A DNA stretch of 64,000 nt from Candidatus Brocadia sp. WS118 (lineage in GTDB: Bacteria > Planctomycetota > Brocadiia > Brocadiales > Brocadiaceae). The notes beneath the pieces were generated by a model that searched no databases, had not been told where the DNA came from, and saw only the letters and a list, made by a program, of their open reading frames with translations. Where the stretch lies: contig PHFX01000004.1 of NCBI GenBank assembly GCA_007618135.1, positions 39,759 to 103,758 of the forward strand. Reading direction: 5' to 3'. Position numbers and translations under genes: made by a program. Positions 39,108 to 47,096 of this stretch are shown here, in pieces (within the stretch, counting starts at the first letter, position 1; each line of letters starts with the position of its first letter).

Positions 39108-39911
39108 TTACCTTTTGGATATAAAATAGATGATGTTGCCAAAGATGACAAAAATAATAATAATCACATGCACCACGCTTTGTGGGCGCATACCGATGAC
39201 GGCGCTGCCCTTTTTCCCGACCAGCGCCTCATATTCTGCAGCCCCCTTGAGGCCGCCAAGCAAGCCGGTCAGCTGTTTCGACTGGAGAAAGGGATACATA
39301 TCAGGGCCCATCACGGCGGTGCATCCCGCACCCAGTTCAAATTTATATTTTTCCTTCCCGAATGCTATCCAGGTCTCTATCGTTGTCCCTGCTGCAAGAT
39401 CGAATAAAAAGTTTATTTCCCGTAATGAATCAATACCCTGCAAGACCGGCAACGCCGTGGTGTCATTCCCGTAGAAATCCTTGGGGAAGGCCGAATAAAG
39501 ATTTTCCCCCATATTGATAATGAGGGATGCCGAGCCGGGTTTGTAACCTAAAAAGACATAGTCTTCACCATGTTTTTTCTGATATTGATTGGCAACAGAG
39601 GTCATTGCCTGCTCAGCTAGTCCAGGAGCGCCCGGGTAATGGGTCATGCCAATGACTTTTAAATCCCTGCTAAAACAATGATGGAGAAAGGCAACGGCCA
39701 TGGGCTGGAGTTCTTCCTTTGAGGCGGGATCATAATCAAAGGCAATCATGACGTGGGAACCCTTTGGCAATGACTCTATCTTTTTATAAATTCCCTGAAC
39801 CGGTTCCGAGGCGGGTATGGGCAGTTCAAATCGCAGGACGAGGGAGACAATCACCGCTACGGTAATGATTGCAAAGATAATGCGGCGGTCTATCCGTAAA
39901 AGCCTTTCCAC
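39108..39911 (-). CDS. Membrane-anchored protein with large extracytoplasmic domain, cluster gene 3
   Basis: The 267-residue product has an N-terminal membrane helix (about 11-28), a soluble alpha/beta domain (about 35-240) and a C-terminal membrane helix (about 245-263). The soluble part contains KGSHVMIAFDYDPASKEEL and a GYKPGSASLIINMGENLYSAF region in two parts, reminiscent of a Rossmann-like fold. The family is not recognised. Its start overlaps the previous gene's stop by one base. Confidence 0.62.
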   Translation of the reverse strand: MERLLRIDRRIIFAIITVAVIVSLVLRFELPIPASEPVQGIYKKIESLPKGSHVMIAFDYDPASKEELQPMAVAFLHHCFSRDLKVIGMTHYPGAPGLAEQAMTSVANQYQKKHGEDYVFLGYKPGSASLIINMGENLYSAFPKDFYGNDTTALPVLQGIDSLREINFLFDLAAGTTIETWIAFGKEKYKFELGAGCTAVMGPDMYPFLQSKQLTGLLGGLKGAAEYEALVGKKGSAVIGMRPQSVVHVIIIIFVIFGNIIYFISKR

Positions 39912-40564
39912 TAATCACCCCCGCCCAGATAAGACCGTTCAATGCCAAAGATGATTTTGAGAGAGGTCGCAATTGCCCCCAGGCTTACCCCTAAAAGAAT
40001 GCCGCGTTTGGCCGCGAGGTTTGGAACGGCCATGATCCAGTCAGCGACTGCCGGGATGTAGTGAGAAATATAATTCCCAATGGGCACCCTTCCGAGCATA
40101 ACGATAACAGCGGCAATAAGTAGTACCGTTGATTCATTGGTACGGGCGCGAAAGGTCCGGTAGGCCGCAGATGCGATAAAAAAAGCCAAGATAGAAAAGA
40201 TCGTAGCGCCTGCAGGCACCTGCACGTAATAATAAAGCCAGTCAAACATCGTGCCTTCCTGCTTGTCATTCCAGAAAAACTTGCCCCCGTTCAGAAAACC
40301 AAAGAACAGGGTAATAATCGCCCCAAAATAGACAAAGACGCTATATCCCCAGCCTTCCACCTTCCTCTTAATCCTCGTCCAGTGGAGATGAAACAGGCTA
40401 TAGGCGCCGATAAATACGGCAAAACCCGCTATAATCCGATCCCATTTGGATACTACCTCCAGCAAGTCTTGTGAAATTTTATGAGGGACATAGTACTGCA
40501 TGGCCATGAGCACGCCCATGACGAAGGCGATGATGAGTGGGATGGTGCGTTTAAGAAAGTTCAT
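39911..40564 (-). CDS. Polytopic membrane protein, cluster gene 2
   Basis: The 217-residue product has about six membrane helices. A conserved-looking amphipathic part, FHLHWTRIKRKVEGWGYSVF (about 58-77), sits on the cytoplasmic side. Function unknown. It is separated from cluster gene 1 by a GxxExxY insertion but is tightly coupled to gene 3, so the four genes were probably contiguous before that insertion. Confidence 0.62.
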   Translation of the reverse strand: MNFLKRTIPLIIAFVMGVLMAMQYYVPHKISQDLLEVVSKWDRIIAGFAVFIGAYSLFHLHWTRIKRKVEGWGYSVFVYFGAIITLFFGFLNGGKFFWNDKQEGTMFDWLYYYVQVPAGATIFSILAFFIASAAYRTFRARTNESTVLLIAAVIVMLGRVPIGNYISHYIPAVADWIMAVPNLAAKRGILLGVSLGAIATSLKIIFGIERSYLGGGD

Positions 40565-40572
40565 AGTATTTA

Positions 40573-40812
40573 TTATTTAAATTTATTTAGCCACGAATCG
40601 ACACGAATTAGCACGAATAAAATGTCGGTATAATACTCTCCCACTACCTCTTTTTCAAAATAAACAGTTACAGGCGCTTGCTGCTTTGCTTTAATACCTT
40701 CTCTCCGGAAAAGCGCCATCAGTGCGTTCTCATATTCCAAAAAACCATAGCCAAGTTTATTGTGCACTTGCATTGCTAATCCAACGATTTTGTAAGATAA
40801 GTCCTTGAACAA
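40573..40812 (-). pseudogene. Truncated GxxExxY-family protein
   Basis: The 79-residue frame starts like GxxExxY proteins (LGYGFLEYENAL, about 21-32), followed by REGIKAKQQAPVTVYF. Normal members run to about 125 residues and contain a nuclease-like D...ELK core; here the frame breaks after GEYYTDILF into a repeat-derived tail (RVDSWLNKFK). The catalytic part is therefore lost. It is bounded by the inverted repeat TTAGCCACGAAT (40587-40598) and ATTCGTGGCTAA (40845-40856), suggesting that the unit moved as a block. Confidence 0.72.
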
Positions 40813-40856
40813 TATCTTATTTTCATTCGCGTCTATTTGTGCAAATTCGTGGCTAA
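40587..40856. mobile_element. GxxExxY unit bounded by 12-bp inverted repeats
   Basis: Perfect inverted repeats TTAGCCACGAAT and ATTCGTGGCTAA enclose 270 bp with the broken GxxExxY gene. The unit splits the four-gene membrane cluster. Similar CACGAATTCGTG-type flanks occur around this gene family elsewhere, from memory. No transposase is present in it. Confidence 0.55.
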
Positions 40857-40862
40857 GTATTC

Positions 40863-42098
40863 TTAAAAAGCCTCAAACAAATGTGTGATAAATGTCAACC
40901 CGAAACTGGCAAGTATCGTCCCGAATATCAGTATAACAATGAGGAGACCCTTCCCCACATCCTGTGCCCTGAGGGTACCCATGAGCATGGGCTCTCTCGA
41001 CAAATAGGCACTGGCTGCATACAACTCCTCTCCAATCAGGGTGTAGTCACACGTGGTGATAAAGAAAGGCAACTGAGTGTAAGCGTCGGTACCGGCAATC
41101 TGAATCGCACCGGTAGAAGCACCGGTTTCTGCCAGGATCAATGCCTCTGCATAGAAATATCCGACAAAAAAATTCGCGGCCGGTTTTTCCCGGGTCATGA
41201 TGCCGCCAACCGCCGCCACGTAAGGAAATTGTTCCGACGCTACCAGAAAGACGTTATCCGGGCTATAGGCATCAGGCCGTCCCGCTTCAAGGTACGATTC
41301 CTTCACCACCTCCTGGCTAACCGACATCACAATAGGATCATTATTCACGACCTTTAAGTTGGCATCATAATCGGCAATCTTCCGTGCAATCCTGCCCAGG
41401 ATACTTATTGCTGCTATAGTCGATATACTCCCCATACCGGTCAACCCGTGAACAAACAACACGGGCTTACCCATTTCCGTGGCGCGACCCAGGGCCTCAT
41501 CCACGGCATCCAATCCACTTATCTTTCGTAAAAACATATTGGGATTTCGGCGAGCATGCACGATAAAATAAAAAATAATCACCGAAAGGATAATCATGAT
41601 GATAAAATTGTTTGCCTTTTTCATATGCAACCAATTACCACGCGCCCTTGCAGAGGCTACCGTATCAAAGACAATTTTACTCTCCCCGGAGACCATTCCT
41701 AACTTGAAGTAGTAGGCCTGCCTCTTGTCAATCGCTTCCCCGTTAAACACCTTTCTGGGGAATATCTGAACATAATGATAATTTTCATTCGATTTTTTGT
41801 GCCCGTAAATTTCAGGGGCGCCCGTTCGATAACTGGTGTTTGACTTTATCCGGAGGGCCTCCTTTTCAAAGGCACCGTTTTCATCCTTGTCGATGTAAAC
41901 CACGTAGAAAACATCGGGGGCGTCACTGGCAGAGACTGACCAGGTCAGTGATATTGTTTCTCCTGCATCGTTTGGGGTATCAAATGCCTTGAATTCTGTC
42001 GGAGGAATGAGAAAGGATGGTAGTTGAGCGAAGATTCCTGTAGTGAGGAAGAATGGTATAAAGAGAATAATAACTGCGGTAAAAAAAATTTTTTTCAC
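40863..42098 (-). CDS. Secreted/membrane protein with FN3-like domain, DUF6754-like, cluster gene 1
   Basis: The 411-residue protein has a signal peptide (about 1-24), a fibronectin type III-like domain (about 35-145; LTWSVSASDAPDVFYVVYID), a membrane helix (about 163-180) and a C-terminal domain of about 200 residues. That domain has Gly-rich segments (FVHGLTGMGSISTIAAISILG) split over about 215-238, and ends in another membrane helix. The layout fits what I remember as DUF6754. It leads the membrane cluster and is its most distinctive member. Role unknown. Confidence 0.65.
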   Translation of the reverse strand: MKKIFFTAVIILFIPFFLTTGIFAQLPSFLIPPTEFKAFDTPNDAGETISLTWSVSASDAPDVFYVVYIDKDENGAFEKEALRIKSNTSYRTGAPEIYGHKKSNENYHYVQIFPRKVFNGEAIDKRQAYYFKLGMVSGESKIVFDTVASARARGNWLHMKKANNFIIMIILSVIIFYFIVHARRNPNMFLRKISGLDAVDEALGRATEMGKPVLFVHGLTGMGSISTIAAISILGRIARKIADYDANLKVVNNDPIVMSVSQEVVKESYLEAGRPDAYSPDNVFLVASEQFPYVAAVGGIMTREKPAANFFVGYFYAEALILAETGASTGAIQIAGTDAYTQLPFFITTCDYTLIGEELYAASAYLSREPMLMGTLRAQDVGKGLLIVILIFGTILASFGLTFITHLFEAF

Positions 42099-42189
42099 GA
42101 TAAACGTCTTTATGGTAAAAAATAGACAGGAAACACGAGGTCAAAAGACAACCCCTCTCCTCCATTAAATTTAGTATCATTATAATTTG

Positions 42190-42208
42190 TTGCCTCGAAA
42201 TTACAACA
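42190..42208. other. Left attachment site (attL)
   Basis: TTGCCTCGAAATTACAACA is identical to 51011-51029. With the AATTT and one variable base before it, the match extends to 25 bp with one mismatch. It lies 60 bp beyond the 3' end of the integrase gene. Confidence 0.82.
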
Positions 42209-42267
42209 TATTTTCAAGTGTTGGTATATTGGCAACATACAAATACATGGCTTTCCCTGTGTCGTAC

Positions 42268-43440
42268 TTATGCCGTACCTGTTTTGGATACCATGGGAAT
42301 AGTAGCCTTTTCACCTGCCCTAAAGACGTGGGCTGTTAACATCTCAATCGCATTTCTTTTGCTGTCCAAACCTGTATGTGAATACTTCTGTAGCATTCCC
42401 AAGCTTGAATGACCTGTCATTCCCTGCACCACTACGGCACCAATACCGAGTTCGCCTTGAAGTAAACTTGCAAAGGTGTGTCTCAGGTTATGAAACGTGA
42501 AATTACCAATACCAAATCTCTTAAACAAATGGCTGAAATGTTCACTGTACCGGATAATAACAGTATTCGTTATTTCTCTAGGTTCAAATACCTTGTCCCC
42601 TGGATTCCGTTCTTTGTGCCTGAATAGTTCCGCTGCTAAATAGCTTGAAAATGGAATAGTAACTAACTTCCCTGTCTTGCCCTGGGTGAAGCATATTAAG
42701 CCTTTATCAAAGTCAATATCCGTCCATTTTAAACGCAATACTTCACCAAGACGCATGCCTGTGAGGATGCCGACAAATACCATAAGACGGTCTTTCTCCT
42801 GGAGTTTATCGGAGAGCAAGTCCATCTCTTTGGCGGTTAAAACCCGGTCTCTGCCTTGTGCTACCTTCAACCGCCTTACATCTTTGCAGGGGTTTTTATC
42901 CCAGATGCCGGCCTTGATTGCCGTATTGAAAATATGCCCTAAAATAGAGACATCAACGTTGATACTGCTATCCTTAACGCTATCCTTTTCTTTGCGTTCT
43001 AGCCTGTATTTCTCAATAACAAACGGAGTTATCTTGTCTAAGGAGTAATCCCCCAGATACTTCACCAAAGACGTTGTAATGCTTTTCTTCATTATCCTGG
43101 TGTTTTCTTTGGCATTCTTGTATAGTTCCAGGTAGGTTTTGGAATACGCGGCCAGAGTAGGAATAACCTTTTTCTTAGGCAGATTCAGCTTGCCGCGTTC
43201 ACGGTCACCAATGAACATAGCAAACCTTTTCTCTGCTTCCGTCTTGTTTCTCACATCTTTAAAGGTGAGCGATTGCCAGGTCTTGCTATCGTCAAAGAAT
43301 TCAATACACCATACACCACAATCTTTGAATTCACCATTTGCACGCTTAGGCCTGTCACCTGGACAATAACTCCGGCCCGGCCTGCCACTGCAAGGAATAA
43401 GCTTACACTGTGGGAAATACTTCCGGAATCTTACCGCCAT
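42268..43440 (-). CDS. int: Tyrosine-recombinase integrase
   Basis: The 390-residue integrase has an N-terminal arm-binding region, a SAM-like core-binding domain (about 105-190) and the catalytic domain (about 200-375). The catalytic residues are visible: Arg in LTGMRLGEVLRLKW, the HNLRHTF box (HxxR), His in GHSSLGM and the nucleophile Tyr in LQKYSHTG. It would cut at the flanking 19-bp repeat. The extra Cys/Lys-rich N-terminus (about 1-45) may bind DNA. It sits next to attL as usual for such elements. Confidence 0.93.
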   Translation of the reverse strand: MAVRFRKYFPQCKLIPCSGRPGRSYCPGDRPKRANGEFKDCGVWCIEFFDDSKTWQSLTFKDVRNKTEAEKRFAMFIGDRERGKLNLPKKKVIPTLAAYSKTYLELYKNAKENTRIMKKSITTSLVKYLGDYSLDKITPFVIEKYRLERKEKDSVKDSSINVDVSILGHIFNTAIKAGIWDKNPCKDVRRLKVAQGRDRVLTAKEMDLLSDKLQEKDRLMVFVGILTGMRLGEVLRLKWTDIDFDKGLICFTQGKTGKLVTIPFSSYLAAELFRHKERNPGDKVFEPREITNTVIIRYSEHFSHLFKRFGIGNFTFHNLRHTFASLLQGELGIGAVVVQGMTGHSSLGMLQKYSHTGLDSKRNAIEMLTAHVFRAGEKATIPMVSKTGTA

Positions 43441-43444
43441 ACGA

Positions 43445-43801
43445 TCACCATCCCTTCCCTAGACCTAGAGCCTTGCGTTCATCTTCTGTAATGCCGATCA
43501 TCCTTGCCCCAGGCATGTAGATCATTGCCCTGGTTATGGCATCAAGCCTTTCCCGCATCTTGTCCCTGCCCGGTAGCCATGTCGTATATCCACCGCCGAA
43601 GTCACCAGATACCTTTATCCGGTTATCCGACAGTATGATTTGCCGTTCCTGCTTTTCCATAAATTCACCATCCCTTTCAATAAAAAAGGCAACAAGCCAT
43701 GAGAGGTCAGGTCCCACAGCCGTTGCCTTTGGTTTACCCCTGAAGATTACTTCAGAAGTAAGATATTCCCGAACGTCCTGACCACGTTCTAAACATACCA
43801 C
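43445..43801 (-). CDS. Unknown small protein beside the integrase
   Basis: The 118-residue product lies 4 bp upstream of the integrase start on the same strand. It has no membrane segment. The stretch FGGGYTTWLPGRDKMRERLDAI suggests a mixed alpha/beta protein with a basic helix. The start is uncertain, and an internal Met (EFMEKQERQ, residue 48) would give about 71 residues. I do not recognise it. In integrative elements this position often holds a directionality factor, but the HTH protein at 45544 is a better candidate for that. Confidence 0.5.
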   Translation of the reverse strand: MVCLERGQDVREYLTSEVIFRGKPKATAVGPDLSWLVAFFIERDGEFMEKQERQIILSDNRIKVSGDFGGGYTTWLPGRDKMRERLDAITRAMIYMPGARMIGITEDERKALGLGKGW

Positions 43802-43919
43802 AAATCAACTGAGCTAAACGTAACAAAACTTAACTGAACTAATTTAGCCAACACGTATTTACCGTACCACTTCAACATTGTCAAGTCTTTTTACCTGTTT
43901 TCATCTATTCTTATTTCTT

Positions 43920-43948
43920 TTGACGTGTTTGGGTGAAATTGGTATTAT
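43920..43948 (+). promoter_or_regulatory. Strong sigma-70-type promoter for the small-protein operon
   Basis: TTGACG (43920-43925), a 17-nt spacer and TATTAT (43943-43948). The expected transcription start near 43955 is only about 5 nt before the ATG at 43960, so the mRNA would be almost leaderless. Confidence 0.65.
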
Positions 43949-43959
43949 TCTTTAAGATT

Positions 43960-44151
43960 ATGACTAAGAAGCAAAGAGAAAGCACGGCCAAATATCTGTA
44001 TGACGTTAGTAAAGGGATTGCCCTTGTTGCTATTGTCGGAAATTTTATAAAAGACAAATGGGATATTCCTGTTATAATTCTTGGACTTCTTGCAACTATT
44101 ATCTTTTTCTTTTGGGCATATAGCCTGGAAAGGGAAATTAAACATGAGTAA
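43960..44151 (+). CDS. Small membrane protein, tiny-protein operon gene 1
   Basis: A 63-residue product from the ATG at 43960 (MTKKQRESTAKYLYDV); a GTG at 43933 would start inside the predicted promoter. One to two hydrophobic segments (about 19-30 and 37-56) end in a charged tail. Its stop overlaps the next ATG. Family unknown; it could be a membrane-exclusion or toxin-type protein, but nothing in the sequence decides this. Confidence 0.55.
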   Translation: MTKKQRESTAKYLYDVSKGIALVAIVGNFIKDKWDIPVIILGLLATIIFFFWAYSLEREIKHE

Positions 44152-44245
44152 CCTTGCCATACTCTTTGCTGTTCTTTGTGTAATTGGGTTAATCGGTATT
44201 TTCTGGACATATTACAGCCAGAAGCATTCTAAGCATCCATCGTGA
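44144..44245 (+). CDS. 33-residue single-span membrane protein, operon gene 2
   Basis: The ATG at 44144 lies within the last codons of gene 1, and the TGA at 44243 overlaps the GTG of gene 3. The product (MSNLAILFAVLCVIGLIG, then IFWTYYSQKHSKHPS) is one membrane helix with a short basic, His-containing tail. The gene's overlaps on both sides support translation. Confidence 0.5.
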   Translation: MSNLAILFAVLCVIGLIGIFWTYYSQKHSKHPS

Positions 44246-44346
44246 ACGAAACCAACCTTTTGATAATCTTCGGTGCAGGAATTGTTGCCTTATGGGTAAC
44301 ATATTTTTACATAATGAGACAGGAAAAGAAGCATAAACACGGCTAA
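44242..44346 (+). CDS. 34-residue single-span membrane protein, operon gene 3
   Basis: It starts with the GTG at 44242 in a GTGA overlap with gene 2 and ends at TAA 44344-44346. The product is one helix (LLIIFGAGIVALWVTYFYIM) with a basic tail EKKHKHG, the same architecture as gene 2. The two may be distant duplicates or partner subunits. Confidence 0.48.
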   Translation: MNETNLLIIFGAGIVALWVTYFYIMRQEKKHKHG

Positions 44347-44352
44347 ACTACT

Positions 44353-44610
44353 ATGAGCGTATACGAACAAGTCAAACAAGCCTTACAGGACGTTGTTGCT
44401 CCTGAATTAAAATCCCTTCAGGTGGAAATCAAATCCTTAAGGTCTGAAATGACTACAGAAATCAAATCCTTAAGGTCTGAAGTAGCCACAGAAATAAAAA
44501 GACTGGATTCCAAAATTGACTCCCTTGAGGATAAGATTGACGTTGCTATCCAGATAAGGGAACGCCTTGCAGCCCTTGAAGCAAAACTAGCAGCTTTAGG
44601 ACATGGTTAA
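44353..44610 (+). CDS. Coiled-coil protein, operon gene 4
   Basis: An 85-residue, almost wholly helical protein with heptad character. An internal near-repeat of about 11-12 residues (EIKSLRSEMTT, EIKSLRSEVAT, EIKRLDSKID) occupies about 26-57. It starts 7 bp after gene 3. It would oligomerise as a coiled coil and might link the preceding membrane proteins to a cytoplasmic partner. No family is recognised. Confidence 0.6.
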   Translation: MSVYEQVKQALQDVVAPELKSLQVEIKSLRSEMTTEIKSLRSEVATEIKRLDSKIDSLEDKIDVAIQIRERLAALEAKLAALGHG

Positions 44611-44686
44611 TTACCATTGTGGCCCCGTCCAGATCATCCAGCAAATAAACCTGGTTAGCTCAAAAGTCATTACGAAGAATAGAAAA

Positions 44687-45547
44687 TCATTCCAGTATGT
44701 TTTCATTTGCTTTAATTCCCGCAAATAAAGTTCTCTGTCTTGGTTCAAAATTCGTCCAAAGGCATTCGATTGTTTTAGGCTTTTCTGCACCCGGTTCAGC
44801 CTTAGACGATCCCTTGAAGCTTGAATACTCATGCCGATACCAGCCCTTGTATAATTCATCGTATAGGCTGTTCTGGTAATGCGAAAGCATAACTTTGGCC
44901 TTTACCTCGTGCAAGAGCTCTGCAAGGGCACAGTGGTCATCCTGGACAAAGGAATCCTTGCTGTAGTACCTCTCTGCATTCAAGTATGGGGGATCACAAT
45001 AAAACAGGGTGTTTTCTGAATCATACTTCTTGAGACATTCGTGATAAGGCAGGTTTTCTATGGTCACATGCCGTAACCGCTCTGCGATATCCTCAAAGAT
45101 ATCAATGGCATTCCGAAAGCTTTGTGCTGGATTCCTTCCGGTGACAGAAGGAACAGCAAACCCGCCCCTTAACTGGTCACCCGCAAAGCATGTCCTGTTC
45201 AGGTAAAACCATTGCGCCGCCCTTTCGGTTCGCCCCGAAGGAATATCGCCACATCTCCACCGTTGCCGTAATATATCCCATACCTCACGGGAATAAAGCA
45301 TGCCGTTGAGCAAATGTATGAGATACCGCCTCTTTTTTGGATACTGAAGGACACGAAAGAAGTTTATCAAATGGCGGTCGGTGTCGTTCAGTATCTCCGC
45401 CCCACTTGGTGTCTTGGCAAAGAGTAAGTGGGAAGCTCCGCAAAAGGGTTCGCAATAAAGAGTATGCTCAGGTATATGCCGGTTCAAAAAATCCCGCATA
45501 TAATACTTACCGCCAAACCGATTGACCGGGGAACGCAAAAACTTCAA
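44687..45547 (-). CDS. D12-class adenine-N6 DNA methyltransferase (Dam-like)
   Basis: The 286-residue enzyme has the class-alpha layout: FGGKYYMRDFL near the N-terminus (NRFGGK, SAM contacts), motif I YCEPFCGASHLLF (about 33-45) and catalytic DPPY in LFYCDPPYLNAERYYS (about 181-196). It methylates adenine, perhaps protecting the element from restriction or marking its replication. No restriction nuclease accompanies it. Its ATG overlaps the stop of the upstream HTH gene by 4 bp. Confidence 0.88.
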   Translation of the reverse strand: MKFLRSPVNRFGGKYYMRDFLNRHIPEHTLYCEPFCGASHLLFAKTPSGAEILNDTDRHLINFFRVLQYPKKRRYLIHLLNGMLYSREVWDILRQRWRCGDIPSGRTERAAQWFYLNRTCFAGDQLRGGFAVPSVTGRNPAQSFRNAIDIFEDIAERLRHVTIENLPYHECLKKYDSENTLFYCDPPYLNAERYYSKDSFVQDDHCALAELLHEVKAKVMLSHYQNSLYDELYKGWYRHEYSSFKGSSKAEPGAEKPKTIECLWTNFEPRQRTLFAGIKANENILE

Positions 45548-45750
45548 TCTACCCCCTGTATCTCGGTCATGTTATTGTTGATGAAAATGTCCAGATCGTC
45601 CTTGCGATACCGGTTTAACTTTCCAACTTTGCACATCGGCAATACCCTTCTGAAAGACCAATTATAGATCGTGCTTAGTTTGATTTTCAGGTAATCCGCC
45701 GCCTCTTGTGGTGTTAAAAGACTATTGTCGACAATTTTTAATTTTGACAT
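45544..45750 (-). CDS. AlpA/excisionase-type HTH protein
   Basis: The 68-residue protein has a winged-HTH of the MerR/HTH_17 type: LLTPQEAADYLKIKLSTIYNWSFRR, split over about 11-35, followed by a basic wing (KVGKLNRYRKDDLDIF). Such proteins act as recombination directionality factors or activators of integrase genes. It overlaps the Dam-like gene and the upstream 50-residue gene, showing coupled translation. Confidence 0.82.
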   Translation of the reverse strand: MSKLKIVDNSLLTPQEAADYLKIKLSTIYNWSFRRVLPMCKVGKLNRYRKDDLDIFINNNMTEIQGVD

Positions 45751-45890
45751 TCTCTGCCCTCCAAAATCCTAATTTGCTCTTTTACCAAAATGGCCTCATT
45801 CGCCAATGCTCCGATTTTGCACATCGCTTCGAAATACTTCAACCACAGAACAGTTAATTGCTCGGTTTTGCTTTCTTCAATTTTGATCAT
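45738..45890 (-). CDS. 50-residue helical protein
   Basis: The ATG at 45890 follows GGAGGGCGTGAAAA and lies inside the end of the gpNu1-like gene; the TAA at 45738-45740 lies inside the start of the HTH gene. The product (MIKIEESKTEQLTVLWLKYF, then EAMCKIGALANEAILVKEQI) is a mostly helical small protein. The strong ribosome binding site and two overlaps support it as real. Function unknown. Confidence 0.55.
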   Translation of the reverse strand: MIKIEESKTEQLTVLWLKYFEAMCKIGALANEAILVKEQIRILEGRECQN

Positions 45891-46365
45891 TTTTCACGCC
45901 CTCCGATCGATTTAAATCATCACTCAAAGCCTCTAAACATTGCCGGATTTCATTGGTAAGAATTTCCTTAACCCTTTTTTGATCTCTTTCAGCAGCAAGA
46001 ATCGAACTGATTCGCGCCGGTATGTTAAGCAAAGAATCCCTAACCTGCCTCGCTTTCTCGAAAGCTGCCTGCCCGACCGATTCGGCATCAACCAACTTAC
46101 TAGATTCCCTCTCATAGTTAAGCTGCGATTGACGGGCAAGCCATAGCATGCGTTCGGTTCTTGCCTGCTCATACCCCTCGCTGTTCTGCTTTTTCTCCGC
46201 CAAAAACTGCTCCCGCCATTTAAAGACCGAATCAGGATTGCACAAATAGCCTTTCTCCGTCCTTTGTGCTGGCATGCCCTTTTGAATCCAGTCCCGAAGC
46301 GTGACCTGGCTTATCTGCAGGATTTTCGACAATTGTTTGAGATTGACCGTCTTTTTCCCCGCCAT
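45877..46365 (-). CDS. gpNu1/terminase-small-subunit-like HTH protein
   Basis: The 162-residue protein starts with an HTH of the type in phage DNA-packaging Nu1 proteins (LKQLSKILQISQVTLRDWIQ, about 9-28, with a KGMPAQ continuation). It then has a long helical region (RMLWLARQSQLNYERESSKLV) and a DSLLNIPARISSILA segment, common in terminase small subunits. It would bind the packaging site. No large subunit is encoded here, so in a satellite it could redirect a helper's packaging motor. It might alternatively be only a regulator. Confidence 0.68.
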   Translation of the reverse strand: MAGKKTVNLKQLSKILQISQVTLRDWIQKGMPAQRTEKGYLCNPDSVFKWREQFLAEKKQNSEGYEQARTERMLWLARQSQLNYERESSKLVDAESVGQAAFEKARQVRDSLLNIPARISSILAAERDQKRVKEILTNEIRQCLEALSDDLNRSEGVKNDQN

Positions 46366-46476
46366 ACATTCCTTACCATATAAAAACCCTAAATTAACCC
46401 CCTATAACTAGACGAATTCTGCGGTGCTTTGCCCCCCGTATTAAAATGGACGCTGGAAGTACCTAAACGTTAGGCG

Positions 46477-46524
46477 CGTGCCGCCCGGCAAACATTTGAT
46501 TCGCTGTAGGGACCGGACGGCACG
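46477..46524. promoter_or_regulatory. Strong GC-rich hairpin
   Basis: CGTGCCGCCCGG (46477-46488) and CCGGACGGCACG (46513-46524) form a 12-bp stem with one mismatch around a 24-nt loop. It lies between the gpNu1-like gene and the 153-residue gene. It could be a terminator, an attenuator or a replication or packaging site. Confidence 0.5.
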
Positions 46525-46540
46525 TGGAATCCCCCGCGGC

Positions 46541-47002
46541 TTATCTTATAGTTCTTCCACCAATGATCTTTGTTCGCCCAGCCTCAGAAGCCTTTTTATA
46601 GGCAAGGAATGAAGCAAAAGAGGTAAATTCGCTCCTGATATTTGCATTCCCGTCCCATTCCGCCTTTGCCCTTTCCTTGACAGTCATTTCAATCTTCGGC
46701 AGTTCAGCTGTCTTGGTCTCGGTTTGTGGAACATAGCTCCGATTGAAAGGGATACCCACACGCAGCTTTACAAGATCATCAAGTGCTTTTTGCTGTGTGG
46801 GTGTGATCACCTGGACAGGTGTTTTCAAAACTTCCGCTCTTAGCCTCGCAAGGATTTCACTTTTTTTCTGCTGGAATTGCGTTTGCGAAGTAGATTCACC
46901 CGCTGCTTCCTTTTGCCCCCGCATTCCTTTTATCGTAGCAATAATTTTCTGCTTATATTCCCCATTTCCGCGCTGTGTTAGTAACGCTGGTTCTTTTTTC
47001 AT
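46541..47002 (-). CDS. Unknown element protein, 153 residues
   Basis: A hydrophilic, mainly helical protein with Lys/Gln-rich N-terminal half (STSQTQFQQKKSEILARLRA) and a C-terminal half with a TVKERAKAEWDGNANIRSEF segment. No membrane segment or recognisable catalytic motif. A purine-rich site (AGGAAGGGATTATT) precedes the ATG. The C-terminal SFASFLAYKKASEAG pattern recalls small capsid-associated or regulatory phage proteins, but this is only an impression. Confidence 0.5.
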   Translation of the reverse strand: MKKEPALLTQRGNGEYKQKIIATIKGMRGQKEAAGESTSQTQFQQKKSEILARLRAEVLKTPVQVITPTQQKALDDLVKLRVGIPFNRSYVPQTETKTAELPKIEMTVKERAKAEWDGNANIRSEFTSFASFLAYKKASEAGRTKIIGGRTIR

Positions 47003-47096
47003 AAATAATCCCTTCCTAAAAAAAAGTTATTAAAGTTTTGGGAAGGGCAGGGAAAAACAAGAAACCCACCCTTCCCGCCTGTTGGAGGAAACAGGC

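Noticed and set aside
44611..44859. 82-codon frame overlapping the Dam-like gene end
   Set aside because: Its translation is not protein-like and it lies largely within the methylase gene.
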